DNA from: Sistotremastrum niveocremeum HHB9708
Lineage: Eukaryota > Basidiomycota > Agaricomycetes > Sistotremastrales > Sistotremastraceae
Direction of reading: 5' to 3'
NCBI GenBank assembly: GCA_001630475.1
Contig: KV419403.1
Span: 726,159-790,158, forward strand
DNA length: 64,000 nucleotides
Part shown: in pieces, positions 23,733-36,656 of the stretch
Layout: each line of letters begins with the position of its first letter
Position numbering within the stretch: the stretch's first letter is position 1
Notes under the pieces: model-generated
Database searches by the model: none
The model's input: only the letters and a program-made list of their open reading frames with translations
Told to the model about the DNA's origin: nothing
Position numbers and translations under genes: made by a program

Positions 23733-26620
23733 ATCTGTTTGTGAGGTCAGTACGCTGGCAGGATATGCGGAATGAAGTGGTATTCCTACCAGAATGTTGC
23801 AGTATGAGCAGGGATGAGGAGAAAGAGTTCTTGGGAAACTCTTGGGGCATTGTCTGGCTCATGATAGGAAGGTTATATAGAGGTATGCTACACAGGAATT
23901 ACGAGAATAGTACGCTATTACCACTGCCCAATTTGCATCCTCCGAGTCACAATCAGTGAGGGTCGGTACGTTTTGAATCACAACCGATCTTACCCTGCAT
24001 AGCCCACCAGTGTCCCCCTTATTCAAAGACGCGCGCTGATGATATCAATGGAACGCCTTGATCTACGTACGTAGCGCAGAAACCTGAAAGTACCATTAGA
24101 ATTGCCCCATGAGGACTTTTGGTTGCACTCCGGGAAGAGAATTGAGAGAGGAATCCATAGTCTCCCCTGGGGCAGCTGAACGGAAAGACTTGACGTGGAA
24201 CAGCGTTATCCTTCCTTCTCTCAGGCCAGGTCAATGAAGCTGGTTCTATTGCTGTGAAAGGCGAATGAATGAGCCGAAGGCGGCAGCGTAACACATTCAC
24301 AAGAAAGAAAAATGTCGGCAGTCCTCAATTTGTTTCCTAAATGGATAGAGAGATTTTCGTCAGATTGAAAGCGACGATTTCGTTGCAAATGTTCACATGA
24401 CCTCTGTTGCTTCGGTTGCTTTCATCAAGGAAATCGACGTCAGGGATGCAGAAAATCAGCTCGAAACTCTTGTGTTGACATGCAATGGAGTTCATGTCTC
24501 GAATGAGCCTTGATCGCACTCGAAGAATTTTCCCGACAAGACTTGGAGGATTGGCGCGCCGGCGGCGCTGGACTCGCCCGAATGATCGTCGGAACTGGAA
24601 GTTCCTGATTCCGATAGAGAATTTTTGGGTCACATATATGACTGAGGGCTCAACCAGCGCCATCTATTCGACTGAGTTGGTTTCCTAACATAAGTTGTCC
24701 GTTGAAGAGGCGGTGGCGGCGGGTATTCGAAGAAACTCGGTACGAGTATTAGTATTAACTACTAGTGTGGTACCCATTCCCCTCTTGGGATGAATGAAGC
24801 ATCACACCGAAGTAATATGAGCGTCTCTAGTGCGTTCATGACGGGGCTGGGGCTCTATACTAGAGAGCCGTAGGAGAGGTAGAAGCATCGAGGAAGTGAC
24901 ATTTTCCGGAGTTTGAAATCGAGGCTCGCCAGCGAAAGGAATTGTTTGTAAATATTTGTACATTGCTGACCTCGGGATGCAGATTAGTACTCCGCCAAGC
25001 ACGGTTGAGCATGGTCACTCCGGGGGCGGAAGCCAATCACAAGTACAAAGACAAGATGACGATTCGAAGATCATTCAAAGAATGGAATTCGAATCGACAG
25101 GCAGGTAGAGTTCGACTCAACGGCATGTGTTGAGATTACGAGTCTTCTTAGGTTTTCACAACTTCACGAAGCTTCTGAATCCTTCACGATGGGCATCACA
25201 AGGCGCTTCAGCTAGCGCTTTTGCCTTCCATGTAACTTCGTTCGTGCTGGAGACTGATCCGTTTCCGCGTACCCGAATGTCCCTGCTCCCTGCGGCAAAA
25301 GAACCCTCTGGTCTCGTAACGCCCTCTCATCGGCATGCTTCTGAGACAGAAATCTGTTGCACTACTGTTCGGTTGAGAAAAACACCGCGAAGCGAAGCGC
25401 GTGGTGGTACAATCCTGGCCGAAGCCAAATCAGGACATTGGTGCTCAGAAATTCCGGTGAAAATCCCATTACTTGATCGCTTTGCGACTTCTGCCACGCC
25501 CTATGGCGTGGGTGTACCCTGTCTGGCCCTAACTCCTGTTACCACTAGCGGTGTTAGCACTTGCTGATCTTCATCTTTCGTGCGCTTATATCGTGCTTAC
25601 ACGCCAAGCTTTGTCAGGCATCAGCTAATACGAGACCCCGTGCTGCGCGCCCGGGGCTATGGTACAGATTGGTGTTATACCACAGGACATGCCCTTGCGA
25701 ATGATCCGAGTGCGATGCGTTAATATTCAGGAGTCTTTGAACTGCAAGACGAGGTCCTATTCTAGAAACGAGTGCATGCCACGTCAATGTGATTTATGTT
25801 CCTCACTGCCAAAATAGGTTGATCCGTACTACAACGTCATCAAAAGACCCACGGTTGCCCTTGCACATCTGATGCATAAATACCGCTCCTGCGAGTTATC
25901 ACGCTAAAGCAAACCCTGCCGAACGAGTGATTGAGCCAAGTAAACCCGCGAGACTGTATTCACAACCAAGTTTGGAATACTGTCTCTTAGGATGTCTGTG
26001 CACCAGTGAAAGTCGTTCTCAAGCCACTGGGATCACACGTAGCTTTTAAAAGAAGAGTGACATGTCATGAAGAACGATAAATTGGCTTTCGAATTCAAGT
26101 TGCTGAAAGTATCACGTAGTCATTCAATGGTGCAACGGCTCGCAAATATTGCAGGTCATGCTGATTCGAGCATTCTCGGATAAAATCAAGTGAAAACGGC
26201 CACGATGTTCTTGTGAATACCAGGTCGTGTGACCGTGTCTGAAATGCAGGGTTCAACAGAACGCGCCGGCGGCGCACTAGTTTGACAATCGGCGAGAGCG
26301 AACCAAGTTTGAGGGGTAAGGAATGAGACCAGAGTCTCTCTGTTTTCCGACGTCTGAGCTGTAACGTGAAAGACCGACGGCGGAATTGGTGAGGACGATA
26401 GTCAAGGGACATGGAAGTCAAAGTCTGGGCGCCTACGCAAGCTTCTGTATCTCAGCGTTCCGGTACTCGGACTCTGCTTGAGTTATTGTCTTGATCCGGT
26501 CTACACATAATTGACATGAAAGCATTCGGATATCGTACGATCAACTCGGCGAGCTTTTATCTCACAACCTCGCAACATAACGATTCCATCAACAAATAAA
26601 GATATGAATAAGTTACTCGC
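23733..26620. other. Long stretch without a supportable gene
   Basis: About 2.9 kb. The longest frames (24337-24663 and 26095-26421 on minus, 25127-25567 on plus) have no recognisable domain, unusual composition and no convincing introns. GC-rich motifs of the form GCGCCGGCGGCGC occur near 24548 and 26260. I see no terminal repeats or transposase-like segments. Confidence 0.45.
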
Positions 26621-28385
26621 TCAAACGATCACATCTTCCAATGCTTCTTCACTAAGCCACAGTCCTTCCTCCGCATTATAATCCTCCACCTCATTTTTCA
26701 GCTCCCTAAATACAACAGCGAGCCCCTCTTTTCTCTGCTTCGCATTCTTCCTACGCTTCGCACTTTTCTTAGGCTTCCGAAGATCTTTCGCGCGGAATTG
26801 AGCTCCAACCGTCAATTGTAACTTCTTCAACTTCCGATTCGGAAGATGAAGTTGATGTCTCTCTCGTAAAACATCAAGCAGCTCCCAAGGATTAAATTGA
26901 CTCTTCCGGATATCAAGACTAACAAGCTCAGGACACAGCGGAACTCCACTCGCAGACGCACGAAGTTCCAAAGCCACGAACAAAGGTCCCACATCGAGTG
27001 TTCTCACGATCAATTCGTGGAGCGATATGAGCGGTTCGAAGAGCTTGATGAGGATCGTTGCGTAGGGCAGATTTGTGGTGGAGAGGTTGAGTGAGGTGAG
27101 GTGATTGCAGGAATATTGGGAGGTTGTTAGTTCGTGGTATAGATGTGTGAGTTCCTCGGAACGATTTTCACCGCCTTCCCATTCGTTGAAATTGAAGTGG
27201 AATGGACCGACGCCCATATCGAGTGCTGAGCATTGGATGATGAATGGATATGTGGGGGTTGTGGAATATCGGTTGTGGGGATCGCAGTGGATTGAAAGGG
27301 ATGTGGATAGACGGAAGAAATCGAGGCATGATAAAGGGATGGAGGTTAGGACGGTGCTGAATTCATGTCGGTTGATGGAGAAGACGAGTTCGGTTGTTAC
27401 GGGGCGGGTGAGACGTGGATATATCATGTCGAAGAATTCGGGATGACACCATCCTATACTCAGTTGTTTGATAAGTGATAGATCGACGATTGGGGCGTTG
27501 GGGTCCCAGATTAGATTTGGGGGGATGGGGATGGAGTTGTCGTCTAGATCTTCGTGGAGGATGAGTGTGTCGAGCGTCAGGTCGGATGAGAGGAAATTGA
27601 GGATGTGGATGGATACGTCGGAGCAACGTATATTCACATGTCTCAGGTTTCTTGGAAGGAGCCAGACCATATTGAGTCGCATAGCGACATTTCGAGAATA
27701 GAGAGCTGTGAAACGTTCGAGACTCCCTATTGTAACGGTCGAGTTAAGATATTGTTATTGAGTAGCAGAGGTCGATGCATGGGTGTCTCACCTTCCCAGT
27801 TGATATGTGGAAGTCCATGTACGACATCCAAAAATTCATCATACCCAATAAGAGGATCCCAACAGATATTCAATCTCTCCATCCGACCGAGAGCGAGGGG
27901 GAAGTCATCGTCTCCATCTCCATCTCCATCGACAGGATCAAACGCAGCTTCGAGGATATCTTCATTCAAAGCAACGTCGATATGAGATCCCGTATTCCGC
28001 TCGAGGAACGTAGAGATGACGTGTCGAGGCCATGAGAGATGGATGGAAGTCCATAATGAAGGAGTTGCAATCGCCACTTCTCTCCATCGTCGACACCTAA
28101 AACAACACATCAAAAATCAACCATCATAGTCGTCCAATGAGACAGAAGAGGGGCTTACGTAGATAATATATTTCCCCATCTGCACGCGTAATAATCTGGC
28201 TCGACGAGATCTTGTAAATCTTCGAATTTGGTGTATGTGACCAAAGTGAATATCTCGATGAGGAGTTCGGTAGGTAATGGGAGTGTGAGATCCGGACCGG
28301 GGTCGTGGAAAGGTAGTATATCCATGTTAATATGAGCTTCTGCCAGTGGGATCTGAGGTTCGTCCATCTTAGTGAGGTTCAACAA
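26621..28385 (-). CDS. F-box-like protein, family B, copy 2
   Basis: Three exons, about 550 residues. Exon 1 holds LPLPTELLIEIFTLVTYTKF and EDLQDLVEPDYYACRWGNIL. The start is 28385 or the Met six residues later (MDEPQIPLAEAHINMDIL). Exon 2 (to about 27780) starts RCRRWREVAIATPSLWTSIH and has WPRHVISTFLERNTG. Exon 3 (26621 to about 27740) has NLRHVNIRCSDVSIHILNFL, LSCLDFFRLSTSLSIHCD, FNEWEGGENRSEELTHLY, and LVSLDIRKSQFNPWELLDVL. A Lys/Arg-rich patch (RKPKKSAKRRKNAKQRKEG) precedes the C terminus and is absent from copy 1. The role in an SCF ligase is inferred. Confidence 0.82.
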
Positions 28386-30228
28386 ATGAAAGGCAGTTCA
28401 ACTTGAAGATGTTGGGAGGATGTCGTAGCGGGGGATCTGACCAGGAGAAATGAGACATCCACTTGAATTATTGAGAGTTTTATCAGCTGCCATGGAATGC
28501 AGAGTCCTTGTCCTCCGTATATATATCACTGCGAGACAAGGAGCGAGACATTGTTCAAGACATTGATATTGCTGGTCCGAGACAAGGAGCGGAGTTTAAA
28601 GTGTGGCATGCCGGTTGCCGAGCTCCGGCTGGTGAGCGCTCAGCGCTAAGCGACGAACAAGTCATTGGATTGCGTGATGCTTCGTTCTGGCTCCCTATTG
28701 CTCAAAGATACATCGTAGCGGTGCCTGCGCACCAAGTCCCCTCCTCTTCTCTATGATGAAACAAACTACGACAGGTACCAGAGATATATTACAACAATGC
28801 ATTATATTGCCACATGCCTAATCTTACATGACTCGCAGAAATAAGTGCGTCGCTATGATTTGATACAAGCATGGTTGTGCTCAGCTGCAGAAACAGATTC
28901 CGCGCGGCGCTTAGAGCGGATAAGATGCTCGCATTCACCATAAAGCGCGATGGAGCCCATGGAGCCGCAGTGAGTCTTGAGTATACATAGTCTGTAGAAG
29001 TTTCCGGCGAAAGCAGGATAACACAGCAGGGATCGTGTTGTACAGTACTCGCAAGCTTAAGCGCGATGGAAGCTGATGACACCCAAGGCAATCAGACAAG
29101 GCGGTATTTGCTGATGTGGTGAGTTTCGTCTAAGAGTGATTGGAGCGGGAGATGCACGTAAAGAGGCAGTTTCGAGAGCACTATCAAGCAGAGATCCAAG
29201 AGATCAGGTCAGCCGCTGGATACTTTTGTGTCAAGGGACGCATTTTTGCGTATGTTTTCAATGAATGAGATGCAGAAATTGCAGTCGTAATGGGAGAAAC
29301 CCGCTGATTCTGAAACGCTGGAAGCACAAGTCCATTGAGGTTTCGAGGCCGAAAATCGCAAACAAAGAGGCCAGAGCTGGTGCACAGCGAAGGAGCCATC
29401 TTGCGAAGCACATCGCTTCAGAGATGATCGGCTTGAGTCCTTGGAAAATTCGTGTTCCAGAGCTCATGGTACGGAGCAAGATTGAAGATTCAGATGCTGG
29501 AGGCGACGCGATGGAAAAGAGAGTTGTTGCGTCAAGTCTGTTACGTATGACGATTAAGCCGAAAGTGACGGAAAGACATGAATAAACCGGCGGTAAAAGT
29601 CTGACCAGCATCCAAGACATGGTGGTTTGAGAAGAGCGAATGACGGATCGAAAATCTCGACGTGCAATTGCGGGTGACTTTTCGACCTCACGGCAACGGC
29701 AACGGAGAGTAGTCGGAAGATCTTTGGACACATTTCTGCTCAATATAGTAACTATCCCACGGAATTGAGCACAAATCCACCAAAAGGGTGAATGTGAGAA
29801 CAGAAAAACTGGCCGAGACACGGCCCAGAACATTTTGTACATAACGGCAATCCATAACAGGAAAATCGATATGGGGTAGACACGATCATCGCTCGACAAA
29901 ACCCTCTCTTCCTCTACGAGAAAGAGGAGGGGATTGCAGACTTCGCACAGCGAATGTGGATTACTGGTTTAAGAATACGTACAAAATAATCGAAAACGAA
30001 CTGACGAACGGAAAATATCGAATGAGAATGAGATGTCCGATCGGAGAGTAAGAGAGTAAAGGAGTAGAGCAGTAACGAGAAATGAGGAATGATCAGAGAA
30101 TCGACAGGGAGAGGCGCAAAAGAAGCGCCCATGCAATAAAAAGACGAACAATAAAAAGACGAACAGACGAACGAACGAGTCGGAAAAGCAGCGAAGGATC
30201 AGAGGGAAAGGAGGAAGTGGAGGAGGGA
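28386..30228. other. Intergenic region downstream of the MADS-box gene
   Basis: About 1.8 kb. A 213-residue open frame on the minus strand (29258-29899) contains several hydrophobic stretches but no known motif, and the opposite strand is also open over half of it. I do not call it a gene. Confidence 0.4.
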
Positions 30229-33200
30229 TCACAACTCTTCCTCTTCCTCATCGACATCGACGTCCACGATATCTCTCCGATCCGAACGCGTAGGTGAGAG
30301 CGACTGCTGTCTCGGTGACCGAGACCGAGAGCGGGAGCGGGAATGGGAATGGGAACGAATCCATGAACGGGACCTTGACCGGGAGCGTGAACGTGAACGT
30401 GAACGATTCGACCGAGTCCTAGATCTCGACTTTGACCTCGATCTCCTCGTCGAACGCGACCTATGCGCCGAGCCTGATGACGAACTCCTCGTCCTTGACC
30501 TGGAACGAGAGCGCGACGTATCCCTCGAACGATCCGAACGTTCTGAACGGGATCTTGACGAACTCCTGCGTCGTCGGGTAACACCATTCGATGACCCACT
30601 ACTCCTCGTCCCTCTCGTCCCTCTCGTCTCTCTCGTATCGCGGGTATCCGTCGTCGAAGTAGTCGTGGTTGTGGTAGTAGTGGTCGTACGAGACGCATCC
30701 GTCGCAGAAGTCGAAGGTCTCGAATCACCCGGTCCCTCGACGTCCATTCCCAGTCCTATCCCCATCTCCACCCCCACGCCTATCCCAAGGCCAACATCGA
30801 GATCGACACCGTTACCAGGCAGGTGAGGGAGAGTGGGTAAGAGATCTTCACCCATAGGCGATATCCTCCTCTTCTTATCCATATGCCTATCCTCCTCCCC
30901 CTTCTCCTCCCCCTCCTCCTCCACAGATCTCGATCTCGACCGCGAGGACGAGGACGAAACAGCCGTACTACTCCCCGTACCACTAACGAGCGTAGCAAGT
31001 GTGAGTGTCGAAGAAGACGTAGCGGGCGTCGGAGCGACACCTGGGCGCTCATCGTGCATCGAGTTGACTTCCTTGACTTCCCCGCTCGTCTTCGTCTTCG
31101 TTGTCGTCGTTGTTGGAGGGATCGTTGTCGAAGGTGGGGGTATTGTTGATGGGATCGTTGATGCTTTGCGTGACGCTGACGCTGACGCTGTTGGAACCTC
31201 GGAATCCCGTAAATGAGTCCTGGATGTATCCCGGTTGGGATCATATCGCTCACGATGATGATCCCTATCCCCCTCTCTATCCCTGTCCTTCTCCCTATCT
31301 CTTCCTCGATCCCGCTCCTTTTCCCTGTCTTTGTCTTGAGGCTTCTCTTTCTCCTTGTCCTTATCTGCCTCCCTCGGTCGATCTTTATCCCTCTTCTCCT
31401 TCTCCTTCTCTCGCTCTCGTTCGCGTTCGCGTTCACGATCCCGATCCCTAGGACGCTCTCTATCCCTTTCTCTACCTCTTTCCCGGTCTCGTTCTCGTTC
31501 CCTCGACCGATGACCCCGACTCTTCCTCCTCTCCCTCTCCCTATCTCTCTCCCTATCTCTCTCCCTATCGCGCTCACGAACTCTCTCTCTATCCTTCGAC
31601 CGATCCCTGGATCGCGAACGCGAACGATCTCGATCCCGGCGATCTCTCGACCTCTCCCGGTGTTTATGACTCCTCTCCCTCCCCCTATCCTTCTCCTTAT
31701 ATTTATCTTTCGCCCTCTCCTTCTCCTTCCCCGACGCTGACTCCCGATCTTTCTCTCTTTCCTTCTCACGAGCAGAAGAAGAATCATCAACCTTCCTCTT
31801 CTTCCTCGACCTCTCATCTCCACCACCACCACCCGTCATCTCCCCTCCCCCCATCGTCGACCCAGATCCAGATCCAGATCCAGAACCTGGAATTGATAAA
31901 TCCATATCAACATCCATCACCCCTTCCCCTCCTCCACCTCCCCCCGTCCCAGTTAAATCCTCAGCTTTAACTCCCGAAGCAGAGGTAGAAGGTGGTGGAC
32001 CCCCAATCCCAACGATCCCCTCAACACTATCAAATCCAAACAGCTCATCCACGCTCACAGGCGACAACGTATGTGCGCTTTCACTTCTACTCCCTACTCC
32101 CCCGCCCCCTCCCCCATTTTCCGCGTCATTTTCGTGAGAGGGATCGTGGTCAACACCCGAATTGGGGGGTTGGGGTTGGGAGAGAAAGTCGAGCCATGAT
32201 GAGGGATCTGCATCTGCATCTGCACTCTCCATATTCACGTTCGCCGTAGATGATGAATGAGAATTCGAATGAGATGGCGCAGGCGGAACGGGGGCGCTAG
32301 AAGCGCTCATCCCACTCGACCCTGACGTAGGTCTTCTATCTCGATCTCGCTCTCGTTCTCGATCTCGATCTCTCTCAACAGGCGTAGGACGCGATTGAGA
32401 AGACGAAGTAGGCGAAGGCGTATAATGCGAATGCGATGGAACAGCACCAGACGCGGATGAGAATGAACCTCTAGGCGCTGGATTATGTGCAATTTGTGAC
32501 TGGGGATGGACGTATGTCGCCATCCCTGGTGGACTCGCAGGTTTAGAACTGGGATTCGAATGATGTTGATGCAGCGCATTCGCATTCGCAGCTGCCGATA
32601 CCGAATGAGCTGAATGTACCGAATGTGGATGAGGCTGATGAGATTGATGAGCGATGGGAGGGGGGCCATGTCCGTGTATATGCGTATGCGTCGGTAAATG
32701 CGTGTGTAAATGAGTGTGCGGGTGTGTATGAGGATAATTCGGATTCTGTGTCTGCGCATGATGGGATGTATTGGCCGCGCTATTCGCACTAGGAGTAGCA
32801 TTCGGAGCGACGGACCAATACATAGAAGACGCTGCATTTCCCGTACTTGTATTCACACCCGCATTCGCACCCGCACCTGCATTGCCGCCCGAGTTCGTAT
32901 TCGCATTCGTATTCGTATTCGGATTCGGTGGAGGAGGGCCGGGACCTGGATATGGCGGTCGAGCGGCATATTGGGAATGAGGTGGATAGTTGAGTTGGGA
33001 TTGACCCGGAGCGATACTTTGCATCGGAGGAGGAGGGGGAGGGATAGGTGTTGGAAGTAATGAAGCGTAGGGATGATTATTCCCATAAAAAGGATGCGGA
33101 GGATTATACGGATATCCCGCCGGTGGATTCGGAGCACCCGCGCCGACGGGAACACCTGAAGCCGTGCTTGTCGCATTCGCATTGGATGATCCTGCACCGA

Positions 33201-34272
33201 GTGACATTTGTCGATTTGGATTTGGGGGGTATGTATATGCGGATGAAGGATGGGGCGGATAAGCGAATGGAGTGGGATGAGAGGCATTTGATTGACTTGG
33301 TGGATTATTGGGGTAGAGCGCATTCAAGGCTCTTGAGGCAGGTTGGGAATATGGACTTGAGTCCTGGTTCGGATTCGGGTGTGTGCTGGGTGGTTGATCG
33401 TACCCGTAGCCGTATGGAGAGTTCTTTGGATCTCGGGAATCGGAGAGGGGGAGGAGGGGGTAGGGTTGATGATGATATGGTTGGGTTGGGAGATTACCGG
33501 GGAGGGGGAGGGAAGGATGAGATTGTGTAAGAGGGACGGGGGGAATAGGCACAGGCTAAAAATCGGAAAATATCATCGGCAAATATCCAAATTTCCCCTG
33601 ACTCACAAAATCGTACCTTGGAGTCCTTTCGCTCAAGCCCTGAGACAAGAGAAGGAGGAGGATGGGGATGAGGATCAACATGAATATCATCGTCGTCGTC
33701 ATCGTCGTCGTCTTTCTTATTCGCAAAGTCATTAGGACCTTTACAATCTTTTTCTCCATCAAACTGATATGGCCGAATAGAGTACCATAATTAGAAATCG
33801 GTGCTATAAATAGATGGTGGGTGAGAGGAACATACGTGGCGACGACGGTCGAGGATACTGGTGCTGTCGCCAGAGCAGTACTCGAATAGCTTGATGGGAT
33901 GGCCTGTCTTTTCTTCTGGGGTGCTGTGAGGGCGTTGATGGACGTAGAGGAAGGGATTAACGTACCGAAAATGACGACACAGACGTCGACGGAGCATAGT
34001 ACTCCTAGCTCGTACGCCTTTTTGAACAGACCATTCTTCCTCTATACACAACACAAGTTCAGTATCGCATTCGATGATTCCATACGAAGAGAGCGAAAGG
34101 GATGGAAAGGACGATTTGTCGGAGATATTGGAAAGGCGATGTGAAATCTACGAACCTTGAGAAAGGTTACGGATCGATTGCGTTCGTGCTAAGGACGATA
34201 TGAGAGCCGTACGAGCCAAGGATACAGGATACTCACCGTGATCTTCGCAATAGCAATCTTTCGCCTGCCCAT
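30229..34272 (-). CDS. MEF2-type MADS-box transcription factor with a very long disordered tail
   Basis: Six exons: 34237-34272, 34156-34188, 33966-34041, 33836-33915, 33617-33763 and 30229-33555. All splice signals and phases agree, giving about 1232 residues. Residues 1-48 are a complete MADS box (MGRRKIAIAKITHERNRSVT, then FLKRKNGLFKKAYELGVLCS and VDVCVVIF). Residues 49-80 resemble the MEF2 extension (KTGHPIKLFEYCSGDSTSIL). The type is that of yeast Rlm1/Smp1, which binds CTA(A/T)4TAG and acts below the cell-wall integrity MAP kinase; that role is inferred. After an Asp run and a His/Pro stretch comes a 1109-codon last exon: Pro/Tyr/Asn-rich at first, then His-, Ser- and Gly-rich, then several hundred residues of alternating Arg/Asp/Glu/Lys repeats, and finally Arg-Ser repeats ending in a run of Glu. 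These tracts resemble RS/RD domains of splicing factors and are unlike most MADS-box proteins. Confidence 0.9.
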
Positions 34273-36656
34273 AATGCTACAATCCTACGTCGTGCTGCGT
34301 GCTGCGGACAGCAAGCCTCGGCATCACCCGCGCACGGGCCATGGTCATAGAGCGGGATTGAAAGCCCGACCCATCCCACAGTCTGCTAGACGTCGTGCTC
34401 ATCGTCGAGCGCAGCAACAAAGCTCTTGGAATCCTCTCTGTGCGAGAATACGTGCTTTGCGTATATATAGCAGCACTCATCACCGGTTGTGCCAATTATA
34501 TGATCCACCACCCGGCTTGGCGTCTTGGCATCTCTTGGCATTCTATTCTTGGCCCGTTTCGTACTCCGCTCTTTCTCCTCCATGTACTTTCCAACTCCAT
34601 CCCCCGGTCCACAAGCACCTTCTACTCCCGCTCTCACACTTCCCTATCGAGCCCCCTCCTTTGTCTATTTTCGCGCCTTTTTTCCACCCACTCTAAATTA
34701 TTATATCGAGCGAAGAATCGAGACACCGTCGTGCTAAACATGCCCTCCTACCCCGCGCACCATTACATCAAAACCTATTTCACAAACTCATTATTTTTAG
34801 AGTCTCGTCCTATGTTTGCCCTCGCCCCATTTCATTCTCTGATATCGTACCGTTCACCGGGACCGAAGTATTCTCTGGGTAATAGTGGGTATCGCCAACT
34901 TTTGGGAATAATCCCGGCCGTCGTTCCTCTCGTGCCGTTCGATCTAGCCTAACGCCTAACGCCTACGCCCCTATGCCGAACCTGAGACATCGTGCCGAAC
35001 ATACATGTATTCAAGCTGACCTAGCTCATAATCATGCCGTCTCCTCATTCCAATCTTACCCCTTCCGACACAACACTAGTAACTACTTTACTCGCAGTAC
35101 AAGGGCAGGCTTACAGGCTCGAGTTTACGAAATGGATGTCGTGTCGGTGTAGGGAAGGAGAATTGGATGTTGATTCTGGAATTCTTACTTGTGCTTGGCT
35201 CGTTCGTTATTCCGGAATCCAATACCCAGCTTTATGGAAGCCGTGCAGCTCTCATGCTTCTCAATCCGACGATCGTGTGTTCCCTGTTCGAAGTTTGCTC
35301 CCGGGCCCGTCGAACACGTGCTTTATACGTCTCCTTTGGACTCAAATTGGCCTGCCTCCATTCTGTCAATCCGACATTTCCTAGTACTAGTATCAGCAAT
35401 GCTCTCGGGAAAGAAAGCCTGAGGGTCTCTTCGTTAAACTCGGCTCGTACTGTATGCTCTGAAGCCGACGACTCGGGCAGCGTGCACATTGCTTCGAATT
35501 TCTGGGGCTTTCTTTGGTCTCGCAGCGTCCAATCAACAGCTGCGATAGGCCAGGTATATATGCTGTCTCTGCCGACTCTTATAACTAAGCACCTCAACGC
35601 GATGAGAGAAAAATATGCCGATGGATATTACACCAACCGAGTCCCGAATCAGGTCAACCTCGACGACACCTCCAATTTGATCCTCGAATGCCAACGGAGC
35701 CTGTACTCCAGTGTTTCTAATCGTCTCAATGCGCATTGGAACATCAAATGTATGCATGGTCGAGAAGCTTCGCGAGCTCGGAACAATGACTGACCGCAGT
35801 TCAGGAACATACATTGTACTTCAAACGTACATCCAAAATACAACCCTCCCGCAGCTAGGGATCTATTCCTTATCGCGCAGCACTCGATGACCGTAGTAAC
35901 ACCTCAGACTGCGTCGCTACGACTTGAACAACCGCAGTCAACCCTTTATTCCACAAGGCTCTGTACGAACTACTAAATCGAAGCAAAAGATCATGGACTG
36001 CCATCGCGTTCGTATAGGAACTTCAAACCGACGCCAGCGGGTCCTCCAACCATCTGCACGAGAGCAACACGCAATGATTATTCTCTAACAGACCTCGATA
36101 TACCAATAAATTATCGCAAGCACCGCCGAGCTCTCCTTCCAAGAACGTCGACATCCCGCCTCATACCCATACAGCGAATAATAAAACATAAATACGCCCT
36201 TCAATCCGCGAAAAAGCACCGTCGTCTTCCTCAGCTTCAAATCATTGTTCATCATTCGAACCTCCCACAAAGGTCAGAGATCAACGCGATTCCACCTGCA
36301 CGTGATCTCAAAATCGATCACCTGATCCAAGTTCCAGAATTGGACGTGACGTGGCAGCTTTAGGTTCTCCTTGGATTCTCTTGGACTTCTCTTGGATTTT
36401 CTTGGGATTTTCTTGGCGAGCCGTGGCGCGGAGCGATCTGAGGCTGATTTGCGGGATCTGATCTAGTGATCTGGATGGACGGAGATGATCTGAGCTTCGT
36501 TCGGAGAATCCGAAATTCGGTGGATTGACGTGTCGTGTCGTGGAGCGGGAGGAGTACTAGTGGTCCAGATCGCAGGTGGAATATTCGGAGATATATGGCC
36601 CAGGCGCGTTGTACGCGGAACAGCGAGACCGTCGACACAGAGCATAATATAGAGGC
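34273..36656. other. Intergenic region upstream of the MADS-box gene
   Basis: About 2.4 kb. Open frames on both strands overlap (the longest is 35167-35793 on plus, 208 codons) with no known domain or coherent introns. The stretch should hold the MADS-box promoter; TATATATAG lies near 34470. Confidence 0.4.
36365..36416. repeat. Short degenerate tandem repeat (TTCTCTTGGA-like)
   Basis: Five imperfect copies of a 10-11-bp unit containing TTCT(T/C)TTGG lie in a row just downstream of F-box C1. Confidence 0.7.

Noticed and set aside
25127-25567. 146-codon open frame in the gene-poor stretch
   Set aside because: Composition looks non-coding and nothing around it supports exons.
24548-26275. GCGCCGGCGGCGC motifs near 24548 and 26260 as possible element ends
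   Set aside because: The surrounding sequences do not match in direct or inverted orientation beyond the GC-rich core.
29258-29899. 213-codon open frame on the minus strand with hydrophobic stretches
   Set aside because: No motif, no signal for splicing, unusual composition and an open frame on the opposite strand; not enough for a gene call.
30780-31832. Long open frames overlapping the MADS-box tail in other phases and on the plus strand
   Set aside because: They are by-products of the repetitive Arg/Asp/Glu/Ser codons of the true minus-strand frame.
35167-35793. 208-codon open frame upstream of the MADS-box gene
   Set aside because: No recognisable domain and overlapping open frames on the other strand; probably chance in a promoter region.
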